Notes: generated from the letters alone by a model not told the origin. Counted from the stretch's first letter, positions 1 through 7,177 are shown. The stretch is 14,420 nucleotides of DNA from Deltaproteobacteria bacterium (GCA_019309245.1 JAFDGP010000032.1:1-14420), one strand, 5' to 3'. Translations and numbers: made by a program.

Positions 1-492
1 GAATACCAGCAGCTCAAGTTCGTCAAAGGACCGGCGATCAAGGAGGTCCTGAAGGGATGTACCAATGACCCGCTGGTGGACCGCTTCAAACTCAAAGACG
101 GTGACGTGGAAAGAAGCTTCTACGTCGGTGTCTTCGACGGCGACCCCCGGGCCGTGGCCTTCGAGACCTTTGGAAAAGGGGTCGGCGGGCAGATCGGCAG
201 TGTGGCCGGGGTGGATTTAAAGACGGACAAATTGCTCGGCATCGGGGTGACCACCCATAAGGAGACCCCCGGGCTGGGTTCCAAGGCCAAGGATGACCCG
301 AAGTTCAGGGCGCAGTTTGAGGGCATGCCGTTTAACGAGCCTTTCAAGGTGAAACAGGACGGCGGGGCCGTTGACGCGATCAGCGGCGCCACGATCACCT
401 CCAGGGGAGTTTGCGCTGGCTTGAACGCGGCGGACTTTTACCGGCGCTTGAAACCGGAGGTCCTGGAAAAAGTTAAGGCGTTTGCCAAATAG
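1..492 (+). CDS. rnfG: Rnf complex subunit G, flavoprotein (5'-truncated)
   Basis: This is the C-terminal 163 codons of RnfG. The frame is open from the first base of the window, so the N-terminal membrane helix and the true start lie upstream. RnfG carries a covalently bound FMN on the outer face of the membrane and passes electrons within the ion-pumping Rnf ferredoxin:NAD oxidoreductase. The flavinylation signature S-G-A-T-I-T is present, preceded by a D at codon 373-375; the acceptor Thr is encoded at 397-399. The nearby stretch GVTTHKETPGLGSK is the usual RnfG/NqrC FMN-domain sequence. rnfE follows 12 bp downstream, consistent with one operon in the order G-E-A-B. The GTG at 76 is only an internal codon and not a credible start, because homologous sequence continues upstream of it. 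Confidence 0.93.
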   Translation, partial: EYQQLKFVKGPAIKEVLKGCTNDPLVDRFKLKDGDVERSFYVGVFDGDPRAVAFETFGKGVGGQIGSVAGVDLKTDKLLGIGVTTHKETPGLGSKAKDDPKFRAQFEGMPFNEPFKVKQDGGAVDAISGATITSRGVCAGLNAADFYRRLKPEVLEKVKAFAK

Positions 493-504
493 GGAGAAAA
501 GCAT

Positions 505-1101
505 ATGAGTGAAACGAGCCTCGTCCAGGAGTTTACCAAGGGGTTGTGGAAAGAGATTCCGCCGTTCCGGCTGGTGCTGGGCCTGTGCCCGACACTGGCC
601 GTGACCAAGGCCTTTGAGACCGGGATCGGCATGGGCTGTGCTCTGACCTTTGTGTTGGTGTGTTCCAACATCCTGGTCTCTGCTCTTCGAAAGAGCATTC
701 CCGGCAAGGTACGAGTGCCTTGTTTCATTATTATCATCGCAACCTTTGTGGTCATCACTGAGCTTGTGATGCAGGCCTTTACCTATCCACTGTACCTTAA
801 GCTGGGGATCTTCATCCCTTTGATTGTGGTTAATTGTATTGTCCTGGGACGTGCCGAGGCCTTTGCATCCAAGAACGGGATCGCAGCATCCATTGCCGAC
901 GGCCTCGGCATCGGGATTGGCTATACGATTTCGCTTTCCGTGCTGGGCTCGATCCGGGAGATTTTCGGTACGGGCACCTGGCTCGGGCATGCCGTATTCG
1001 GGCCTTCGTTTCAGCCGTTTACGTTCATGGTGGAAGCTCCGGGGGCCTTTGTCTGCTTGGGCCTGATGCTCGGGCTTATGGACTTGGCTGGAAGTAAATA
1101 G
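505..1101 (+). CDS. rnfE: Rnf complex subunit E (integral membrane)
   Basis: 198 aa, the usual length for RnfE/RsxE. It is a six-helix membrane protein that forms the core of the Rnf pump together with RnfA. Visible family marks are the N-terminal half-motif G-L-C-P-T-L-A-V (Cys28) and the second half-motif V-N-C-I-V-L-G-R (Cys111). In known Rnf and Nqr structures these paired Cys of the A and E subunits ligate an intramembrane [2Fe-2S] cluster. Start: ATG at 505, preceded by GGGAGA about 8 nt upstream. It lies between rnfG (12-bp gap) and rnfA (29-bp gap) on the same strand. Nothing in the sequence indicates whether the pumped ion is Na+ or H+. Confidence 0.96.
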   Translation: MSETSLVQEFTKGLWKEIPPFRLVLGLCPTLAVTKAFETGIGMGCALTFVLVCSNILVSALRKSIPGKVRVPCFIIIIATFVVITELVMQAFTYPLYLKLGIFIPLIVVNCIVLGRAEAFASKNGIAASIADGLGIGIGYTISLSVLGSIREIFGTGTWLGHAVFGPSFQPFTFMVEAPGAFVCLGLMLGLMDLAGSK

Positions 1102-1130
1102 GCCCTTGATCGTTTGTTAGGAGGGGTTCA

Positions 1131-1778
1131 ATGACTCATTACATCTTACTGGCCATCAGCGCGATCCTGGTCAACAATATCCTGCTTATCCAGTACCTGG
1201 GCAACTGCCCATTCCTTGGAACCTCCAAGCGGATGGACACCGCCACGGGAATGGCCATGGCCGTGGTCTTTGTGTTGACCATGGCGGGTATTGTGACGTG
1301 GATCCTGGAATACGTTTTTTTGAAGCCTTTCGGCCTGGAATACATTCGAACGATTGTCTTCATTCTCATCATCGCGGCCCTGGTCCAATTTGTGGAGCTT
1401 TTTCTTAAAAAGAGCATCCCGGCCCTGTATGCCGGACTGGGCATCTTCCTGCCGCTGATTACCACGAACTGTGCAGTTTTGGGCGTCTGCCTGCTCAACA
1501 TCCAGGAAGAATACAGCTTTCTCGAAGCCCTGGTTTCTTCTGTGGCCTATCCGATCGGGTTCGGATTGGCGCTCATTCTGTTCGCCGGGCTGCGGGAACG
1601 CGTTCTGGTGGGGCGGGTTACGGCCAGGAGGAAAACCGACCTGACCCTGGTGGAAAAGCGGCTGCGAGAACGCTATACCATTGGCCGAGTGCCCGGGCCG
1701 CTGCAGGACGTGGCCATCGGGTTGGTTATGGCCGGGTTTATGTCCCTGGCCTTTCTGGGGTTCAAGGGGATGATTTAG
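1131..1778 (+). CDS. rnfA: Rnf complex subunit A (integral membrane), with extra C-terminal loop
   Basis: 215 aa; RnfA proteins are usually about 190-195 aa. It is the antiparallel partner of RnfE in the membrane core. The paired Cys motifs are N-C-P-F-L-G (Cys26) and N-C-A-V-L-G (Cys114), expected to share the intramembrane [2Fe-2S] cluster with RnfE. The C-terminus V-P-G-P-L-Q-D-V-A-I-G-L with M-S-L-A-F-L-G-F is typical of RnfA/RsxA. The extra length is a charged segment of about 24 residues (154-177) before the last helix. It starts with L-R-E-R and is followed by a second L-R-E-R (178-181), suggesting an internal duplication. The start ATG has a strong AGGAGG upstream. Confidence 0.95.
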   Translation: MTHYILLAISAILVNNILLIQYLGNCPFLGTSKRMDTATGMAMAVVFVLTMAGIVTWILEYVFLKPFGLEYIRTIVFILIIAALVQFVELFLKKSIPALYAGLGIFLPLITTNCAVLGVCLLNIQEEYSFLEALVSSVAYPIGFGLALILFAGLRERVLVGRVTARRKTDLTLVEKRLRERYTIGRVPGPLQDVAIGLVMAGFMSLAFLGFKGMI

Positions 1779-1820
1779 AACCGCGTTAGGGCGGTTCAAC
1801 AGGAACTAGGAGAAAAGAAA

Positions 1821-3926
1821 ATGGTGGAAGCGTTGTTGCTCATGCTGGGGTTGGGAACCCTTTCCGGGGTGCTTTTGGGGATTGCCGCAAAGGCGTTCTA
1901 TGTGTGGGAGGATCCCCGGATTGCCGAGGTGGAGAACTGTCTGGCTGGCGCAAACTGCGGCGGCTGTGGTTATACAGGCTGTTCGGCGTGCGCGGCCGCC
2001 ATTGTGGCCGGAGAGGCCCCTGTGTCGGCCTGCCTGGTGGGCGGACCTGCGTCTGCGGCCAAAGTCGCGATGGTCATGGGCCTGGAAGCCGGTGCGGCCG
2101 AAGTGCTCACGTCTGAAAATACGTGTACAGGGGGACACCGGGCGCCTGAGAAGTATTACTATATGGGAATCAGTGATTGCCGGGCGGCGGCCCTGCTGTA
2201 TGCCGGTGCCAAGGAGTGTACGGTGGGTTGCCTGGGATACGGCAGTTGTGTCAAGGCCTGCCAGTTCGGTGCACTTTCCATTGATCCTAAAGGTGAGAAC
2301 ATCCCGATAGTGGATACGGAAAAGTGCGTGGGCTGCGGGGCCTGCGAAAAGGCCTGTCCAAAAGGCATCATGCAGGTACGCACGCCATCGCAGCGGATCC
2401 TTCACATGAACTTGATTACAGATCGGTTGGCGCCGTGCCGGCAGACCTGTCCGGCGGAGATCAACATCCCGAAATACATCCATCATATTAAAAAGGGAGA
2501 ATACGATCAGGCCTACCTGACCATTATGGAGCGCAACCCGCTTCCGCTTTCCACCGGCCGGGTGTGTCCCCACCCCTGTGAGAGCGCCTGCCGCCGGGCT
2601 GTGGGCGACGACGAGCCCGTATCGATCAATCAGCTGAAACGGTTCTGTTCGGATTGGGTTTTTGATCATAAGATGCCAGTCAAGATTCCCGTGGCGCCCG
2701 ATACGGGCTACCGTGTGGCGATCGTGGGCGGCGGGCCCAGTGGCTTGAGTGCGGCGTATTTTCTCAGGCGTTTGGGGCATCACGTCAAGATCTTTGAATG
2801 GATGCCGGATTTGGGCGGCATGATCTATTATGGAATTCCGGAATACCGGCTGCCCAAGGCCATCTTACATCAAGACATTCAGCGGATCCTCGACCTCGGG
2901 GTGGAGGTCAAGACCGGGGTCAAGTTCGGGGTGGACTTTGACCTTGAATCTCTGGTTGGTGGCGGGTTCGACGCGGTACTCATGTCTATCGGGGCCTGGA
3001 ACCACGCCTCGGCCCGGATTCCAGACGAAGACAAGGTCAAGGGGGTTATTCCGGCTACGATCTTCCTGAGGCGGCAGGGATTGGGTGAGCCCAACCCCAT
3101 CGGTAAGCGGGTCGGGGTAATCGGAGGCGGCAATGTGGCCATGGACGCGCTCAGGACCAGTGTGCGCCTGGGAGCGGAGAAGGTTTATTGCCTGTACCGG
3201 CGGGAAGTCAAAGACATGCCGGCCAATAAGGTCGAGATCGAGGCCTGCCATCACGAAGGCGTGGAGTTTATCACCCTGTGTACCCCGACCAAGTTTATCA
3301 CGGATGATGAAGGGAATCTTACCGGAATCGAATATCTGAAAAACGAACTGGGGGAGCCGGACGCCAGTGGGCGCAGAAAGCCTGTACCGATTGAAGGATC
3401 GGAGACGGTGCTGCCTTTGGATAATTTTATTTTGGCGATTGGTCAAAACACCGACTCTTCCTTTGTACAAAAAGAAGGAACCGCCGTCTCCAGGCTGGAA
3501 ACCTACAGGGGCTCCATTGTGGGGGATCCGGATACCCACCAGACAGCCATTTCTTATGTGTTTACCAGCGGTGACTGTGCCGGCCCTCCAGGGCTGCTGG
3601 TGGCCGCTGTTGGTGCTGGCAGGAGGGCGGCCCGTGGCATCCACAAGTACCTGATGGGTGAAGACATGGCGTTTCCGCCAACCAGGTTGCGGGTGGATTC
3701 CCGCCGGATGCGAGGCCATATTCCGGGCACTATTTTTGATACAATAGAAGGGATTCAGAAGACGCAGCGGGCTTCCCAACCTGAGCTTGAGCCAGGTTCT
3801 TATGAGAGACAGCACACCTTTGCCGAGGTGGATCTGACGCTTTCGGAACAAAGCGCCCTGGAGGAGGCCAATCGCTGCCTGCGGTGTTGTCTGACCTGCT
3901 ATGATCCGGATGTGCCTGCGTGGTAA
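1821..3926 (+). CDS. rnfB: RnfB fused to a GltD/NfnB-like NAD(P)H-FAD oxidoreductase
   Basis: 701 aa, far longer than a usual RnfB (roughly 180-330 aa). Residues 3-25 form a membrane anchor. Cys46, 49, 54 and 71 match the RnfB C-x2-C-x4-C-x16-C cluster domain. Cys133, 137, 143, 147 and Cys169, 172, 175, 179 form two ferredoxin-type [4Fe-4S] sites, the first in the clostridial-type C-x3-C-x5-C-x3-C spacing. Residues about 200-285 are a Fer4_20 domain (Cys206, 210, 249, 253, 257). An FAD Rossmann motif V-G-G-G-P-S-G-L-S lies at 302-310, an NAD(P)H motif I-G-G-G-N-V-A at 434-440, and the second FAD motif T-S-G-D-C-A-G at 582-588. The tail has C-x2-C-C-x2-C (686-693). The second half has the layout of GltD and of NfnB, the bifurcating NADP-linked transhydrogenase subunit. 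The frame is continuous with no sign of a frameshift. The fusion would place an NAD(P)H-active flavin site next to the ferredoxin entry point of Rnf; the direction of electron flow is inference. Start: ATG with TAGGAGA upstream. Confidence 0.93.
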   Translation: MVEALLLMLGLGTLSGVLLGIAAKAFYVWEDPRIAEVENCLAGANCGGCGYTGCSACAAAIVAGEAPVSACLVGGPASAAKVAMVMGLEAGAAEVLTSENTCTGGHRAPEKYYYMGISDCRAAALLYAGAKECTVGCLGYGSCVKACQFGALSIDPKGENIPIVDTEKCVGCGACEKACPKGIMQVRTPSQRILHMNLITDRLAPCRQTCPAEINIPKYIHHIKKGEYDQAYLTIMERNPLPLSTGRVCPHPCESACRRAVGDDEPVSINQLKRFCSDWVFDHKMPVKIPVAPDTGYRVAIVGGGPSGLSAAYFLRRLGHHVKIFEWMPDLGGMIYYGIPEYRLPKAILHQDIQRILDLGVEVKTGVKFGVDFDLESLVGGGFDAVLMSIGAWNHASARIPDEDKVKGVIPATIFLRRQGLGEPNPIGKRVGVIGGGNVAMDALRTSVRLGAEKVYCLYRREVKDMPANKVEIEACHHEGVEFITLCTPTKFITDDEGNLTGIEYLKNELGEPDASGRRKPVPIEGSETVLPLDNFILAIGQNTDSSFVQKEGTAVSRLETYRGSIVGDPDTHQTAISYVFTSGDCAGPPGLLVAAVGAGRRAARGIHKYLMGEDMAFPPTRLRVDSRRMRGHIPGTIFDTIEGIQKTQRASQPELEPGSYERQHTFAEVDLTLSEQSALEEANRCLRCCLTCYDPDVPAW

Positions 3927-3950
3927 GGTGTTTGAGAAGGGCTGCCCGGC

Positions 3951-3979
3951 TTGCAATTGTTTCTGATAAGATTTAGAAT
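3951..3979 (+). promoter_or_regulatory. Candidate sigma70 promoter for the protease / radical SAM genes
   Basis: TTGCAA (3951-3956), a 17-nt spacer, and TAGAAT (3974-3979) match the -35/-10 consensus well at the ideal spacing. The site lies just after the rnfB stop and gives a leader of roughly 120 nt before the ATG at 4109. It suggests the maturation-protease cluster can be transcribed independently of rnf. Based on motif match only. Confidence 0.5.
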
Positions 3980-4033
3980 TTGAAATTGCTATCGGTGAGA
4001 AGGGCGTCCGAGCGCGTGTTTTTTTCTGACAGG

Positions 4034-4063
4034 GACCCCGCTGTTCGTTGCGGCAGCAGGGTC
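4034..4063 (+). promoter_or_regulatory. Stem-loop in the leader before the hydrogenase protease gene
   Basis: GACCC-C-GCTG (4034-4043) pairs with CAGC-A-GGGTC (4054-4063): 9 base pairs with one mismatch and a 10-nt loop. A run of seven T lies just upstream (about 4018-4024) and there is no T-run downstream, so it is a poor intrinsic terminator for + strand transcription. It may be a leader structure, or have no function. Confidence 0.25.
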
Positions 4064-4108
4064 TTGTGAGTTGCGCGCCGGGGGCCGTTTTTGTTGGAGA
4101 GATAAAAC

Positions 4109-4624
4109 ATGGCACATGAAGCCGGACAAGAAGCGAAGGGCTCGGATAGTGGTACCACCGGTCAGCGGCGGGTTGTGATTCTGGGGGTCGGCAACTTGTT
4201 GCTTTCTGATGAGGGCGTGGGCGTGCACGTGGCCAATGCGCTCATGAAGATGGAGCTGCCTGAGGGTGTGGAAGTCTTCGAAGGGGGGACCGACGGGTTC
4301 CGATTGATGAATGTCGTGACTGGCGCGGATCGGCTGATTGTAGTTGATGCGGTGAAGGGAGGCGGAGATCCGGGTTCCATCTATCGCTTTGATGTCAAGG
4401 ATGCCCCCTCAATGCCTGATTCGTACAAAACCTCTGTGCACCAGATCGGGATCCTGGAAGTTATCCATTTTTCGGACTTCATCGGCAAGACTCCTGAAGC
4501 CGTTATCATCGGAGTAGAACCCAAGTCTGTGGAGATGTCCATGGAGCTTTCACCCGAGGTCCAGGCCAAAATGCCCAGAATTATCGAACTGGTCCTTGAA
4601 GAAGCCCGTACTGCCCTGGGTTAG
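4109..4624 (+). CDS. [NiFe]-hydrogenase maturation endopeptidase (HyaD/HybD family)
   Basis: 171 aa. Members of this family remove the C-terminal peptide of the hydrogenase large subunit after nickel insertion, in the cytoplasm and before Tat export. The diagnostic start G-V-G-N-L-L-L-S-D-E-G-V-G-V-H is at residues 26-40. The three nickel-recognition residues of HybD correspond to Glu35, Asp80 and His111 here, and the E-G-G-T-D-G loop is at 58-63. A polar extension of about 20 residues precedes the core. The ATG at 4109 was chosen because GGAGAG sits just upstream. The likely substrate is the large subunit at 8496-10058, whose C-terminus still carries a 15-residue extension after the D-P-C-x2-C-x2-H motif. 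The hydrogenase genes are 2.9 kb downstream, separated by two radical SAM genes and an intergenic region. Confidence 0.93.
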   Translation: MAHEAGQEAKGSDSGTTGQRRVVILGVGNLLLSDEGVGVHVANALMKMELPEGVEVFEGGTDGFRLMNVVTGADRLIVVDAVKGGGDPGSIYRFDVKDAPSMPDSYKTSVHQIGILEVIHFSDFIGKTPEAVIIGVEPKSVEMSMELSPEVQAKMPRIIELVLEEARTALG

Positions 4625-4692
4625 CCGGTGGTCAGGGCCGGCCGCGATCCACATATAAGGCCTGATTCTTCCCGCGCGAGAACACCCATCTT

Positions 4693-5568
4693 ATGATTTC
4701 CTACCATTCCATATATATGGGCTCCGAATGTAACAACGCCTGTTCGTTTTGTGAGGCGGGACAAGAGCCCCGCTCTTTCGACCTGCAGACCTTGATTGAA
4801 CACGTTGACCGGATGTCCGACCTGCAGAACGTGGTGCTTTACGGTGGCGAGCCCACGTTGCACGATGATTTGTTCAATCTAATTTCCCACCTGCGAATGC
4901 GCGGTGCCAGACGCATTAAGTTGGTGACCAACGGCCGAAAATTGGCCGACTCCGACCTCGTATTGGAGCTGGTTCGGGCGGGATGCCGTCTTTTTGAGAT
5001 CAAGGTGGAGGGATCTCATCCCGAGATGCACGATACGGTGACGGGGAGGCAGGGGAGTTTTGAGCAGACCATGCTGGGATTGGAGGCGGTAAACGGCTTG
5101 GCACAATCCGAACAATGGGAAGACGGCGTTTTTTTAGCGGTTCGTGTCGGGATCAGGGCGGCAAACCTCGAAGACCTGATCGGGATCGTGAGCATGCTGG
5201 TCTCTTTCGGGCTGGATCGGATCAAGCTGGTTCGAAAGGGCCTGGATTTTGCCTTGAGCGAAGGGGCGTTTTATGTGGCCAATGCCCTGAGGTTAGCTAC
5301 GTTGAATCGGACCTGGGCCGAGTGCGAAGGGTTTGTTCCGTGCGTGATGAAAGGCTGTGAAAGGCATCTCGTGGAGTTCCTGGCGCCTCGTTTGCGAGAG
5401 GGGGACAAGCCCAAAGGGTGTGCGCGATGCGACTATGAGCAAATCTGTCCCGGCCCGCCTGAGGGGTATGTAGGCCGGTACGGCGCCAGAGAGTTCCGGG
5501 CCGTGACCGGATCTGTCTATATTAAAGACATCCAACAGCTGCGTGCGATGAGGTCTACCAATGGGTGA
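4693..5568 (+). CDS. Radical SAM protein with C-terminal Cys cluster
   Basis: 291 aa. The radical SAM [4Fe-4S] motif C-N-N-A-C-S-F-C occupies Cys13, 17 and 20, very close to the N-terminus. It is followed by the SAM-contacting G-G-E-P-T at 51-55 and V-T-N-G at 78-81. The C-terminal part holds further cysteines (217, 222, 243, 246, 252). The last three form C-A-R-C-x5-C-P-G-P-P-E-G-Y, resembling the auxiliary-cluster tails of SPASM-like enzymes that act on peptides or cofactors. The substrate is unknown. The start at 4693 is the only ATG/GTG/TTG codon in this frame between the upstream stop (4663-4665) and the cluster motif except M9, and no clear ribosome binding site is visible. It sits 68 bp after the hydrogenase protease gene and overlaps the next radical SAM gene by 8 bp, so the two radical SAM proteins are probably translationally coupled and work together. 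Confidence 0.88.
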   Translation: MISYHSIYMGSECNNACSFCEAGQEPRSFDLQTLIEHVDRMSDLQNVVLYGGEPTLHDDLFNLISHLRMRGARRIKLVTNGRKLADSDLVLELVRAGCRLFEIKVEGSHPEMHDTVTGRQGSFEQTMLGLEAVNGLAQSEQWEDGVFLAVRVGIRAANLEDLIGIVSMLVSFGLDRIKLVRKGLDFALSEGAFYVANALRLATLNRTWAECEGFVPCVMKGCERHLVEFLAPRLREGDKPKGCARCDYEQICPGPPEGYVGRYGAREFRAVTGSVYIKDIQQLRAMRSTNG

Positions 5569-6835
5569 TAAGCGTCGCGTTCTTCTGGTGGCCTACAATG
5601 CCGCCGGTCATGACTCGCTGGCCCTGGGGTATATCAAGGCATACGCTTTAAAGGATTCCGCTGTGGCCCGGAAGACGGACATTGAGATTCTGAATTTCAG
5701 TAACGAACAAAACGATGTCCGCCAGGCCCTGTACTACATTACCGACTTCAAGCCTCACCTGGTCGGATTTTCTTGTTACTGCTGGAGCATGGGAAAGATA
5801 CTGGAGCTGGCCCGATCGCTCAAACAGATCATGCCCGAAGTTCCGCTGGTTGCGGGAGGGCCTGAGGTGGGTCCGATTGCGGAGCAATACCTGCGCGAAC
5901 ACTTGTGTCTGGACGTGGTAGTCCATGATGAAGGGGAAGCCGTCTTTGCGGATCTGTTGAAATTTTATTTGGCAAAGAGGGGCCGACTGGCCTCAATTGC
6001 GGGCATTTCTTTTCGTGACGGGGACACGATCATCCGAAACGAGATGCGTTCGCCGATCCAGGACTTGGGAGAAATTCCTTCTCCTTACCTGACCGGAGCT
6101 TTGATCCCACGCGATGGCGTCACGTATGTGCAGTCTTTTCGAGGTTGTCCGTTTCGTTGCGGTTTTTGTTATGAGGCCGGAAGGCACAAGGGGCTTCGGT
6201 TTTTTCCTTACGAACGGGTGCAGGCCGAGATCGAACTGATTATGGACACTCCCGAGATTCGGACTTTTCATTTTGTCGATTCTGTGTTCAACTTGAATGC
6301 GACCCACCTGGGCAAGATTGCCGATCTGCTCGAGAGCGCCAACCGGTATCATACCAGACTGAGGACCATTGAGGTCTTTACGGAAACTATGGATGAGCAC
6401 GCTGTACAAAGCCTGGTGCGTGCGGGCGTTCAGAGTGTTGAGACAGGACCGCAGACGGCCATTGTTGAGACGCAAAAGCGCATTGGTCGCTATTTTGATC
6501 CCCAGAAATTCACAAACGGCGTACGACTGATGCAGGAGGCAGGAATCAGTGTCTGGTGTGACCTGATTGTTGGTTTGCCCGGCGACAACTTTTTTCGATG
6601 CGCCACCTCAGTGGCCTTTGTTATGAACCTTGAGCCGGCCCATATCGTGATGAGCATCCTGCATGTTTTGCCCGGCACACCGCTTTTCAACGAGGCAAGC
6701 CGGTTCGGACTGGCTTTTGATCCGGCCCCCCCCCACTATGTGGTTGCCAACGACACCTTCCCCTTTGAACAGATCTATGAGGCCGTCCTGTTTTCGGCCA
6801 GCGTGAGCAAGGAGTATAACCTCGCCCTTTCCTAG
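5561..6835 (+). CDS. B12-binding-domain radical SAM protein
   Basis: 424 aa. The N-terminal half (about 1-165) is a cobalamin-binding-type Rossmann domain, with the family marks L-A-L-G-Y-I-K-A-Y (20-28), V-A-G-G-P-E (97-102) and D-E-G-E (123-126). The D-x-H-x-x-G base-off B12 motif is absent, as in many members of this class, so actual cobalamin binding is not certain. The radical SAM motif is C-P-F-R-C-G-F-C (Cys196, 200, 203), followed by a core with V-G-L-P-G-D (337-342) and H-V-L-P-G-T-P (368-374). Members include methylases, cyclases and sulfur-insertion enzymes; the substrate here is unknown. The start ATG lies inside the 3' end of the previous radical SAM gene. A tract of nine C (6726-6734) sits within the coding frame, which stays open. 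The adjoining hydrogenase protease gene suggests, but does not show, a role in metalloenzyme assembly. Confidence 0.88.
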   Translation: MGDKRRVLLVAYNAAGHDSLALGYIKAYALKDSAVARKTDIEILNFSNEQNDVRQALYYITDFKPHLVGFSCYCWSMGKILELARSLKQIMPEVPLVAGGPEVGPIAEQYLREHLCLDVVVHDEGEAVFADLLKFYLAKRGRLASIAGISFRDGDTIIRNEMRSPIQDLGEIPSPYLTGALIPRDGVTYVQSFRGCPFRCGFCYEAGRHKGLRFFPYERVQAEIELIMDTPEIRTFHFVDSVFNLNATHLGKIADLLESANRYHTRLRTIEVFTETMDEHAVQSLVRAGVQSVETGPQTAIVETQKRIGRYFDPQKFTNGVRLMQEAGISVWCDLIVGLPGDNFFRCATSVAFVMNLEPAHIVMSILHVLPGTPLFNEASRFGLAFDPAPPHYVVANDTFPFEQIYEAVLFSASVSKEYNLALS

Positions 6836-6865
6836 CGGATTTCCATCCATAAATAGCCCTTTTTC

Positions 6866-6926
6866 CCTCTGAGCGGCGTTCTTTGCGGGCTCGTGCCTTT
6901 AACATTTCTACAAATCAGAGGTTTTT
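6866..6926 (+). terminator. Weak candidate terminator after the radical SAM genes
   Basis: CCTCTGA (6866-6872) is perfectly complementary to TCAGAGG (6915-6921), which is followed directly by five T (6922-6926). The loop is long (42 nt), so this is a weak candidate. No better intrinsic terminator is seen right after the stop at 6835. Confidence 0.25.
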
Positions 6927-6986
6927 CCCGGGGGACATAGTGCCCGTGTGACGTTGGTCAAAACGAGTAACTTTGCACAACCTGCA

Positions 6987-7111
6987 CTCGGCAGTCGGGC
7001 GGTCTTCCCTCAAGGCGATATTATGATCCAGGCCGAGCCTTGCGTAGGGCCGTGCTCCGCCTAAGGCGGAATCAGCATATCGCCTTTCGGAAAAACCACC
7101 CGACTGCCGAG
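6987..7111 (-). repeat. Long imperfect inverted repeat / hairpin element (possible ncRNA or MITE-like element)
   Basis: The outer arms 6987-7009 and 7089-7111 pair over 23 consecutive positions. A 2x2 mismatch follows, then 10 bp (the AAGGCGATAT arm), another 2x2 mismatch and 6 more pairs. The apex holds a perfect palindrome, TCCGCC-TAA-GGCGGA (7056-7070). Read on the minus strand, all four non-Watson-Crick positions in the paired arms are U.G wobbles; on the plus strand they are C.A mismatches. This favours a minus-strand RNA, although one-sided C-to-T changes in an old palindrome could give the same pattern. Flanking sequences near 6972-6991 and 7141-7164 are also loosely inverted copies, so the whole element may span about 190 bp. 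A dispersed non-autonomous element is the main alternative. Confidence 0.6.
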
Positions 7112-7177
7112 CGGCTGGGCGCACAGATGTCTTCCTGAAACCGAGAGCAACAAGTTTTGCAAAGGTCTTCAAAACGG

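Noticed and set aside
1806..2783. A 325-codon open frame antisense to the RnfB iron-sulfur half
   Set aside because: Mirror frame of conserved Cys-rich coding sequence, without own motifs or ribosome binding site.
2865..4115. A 416-codon open frame antisense to rnfB
   Set aside because: It opposes the conserved oxidoreductase half of RnfB and shows no family motif.
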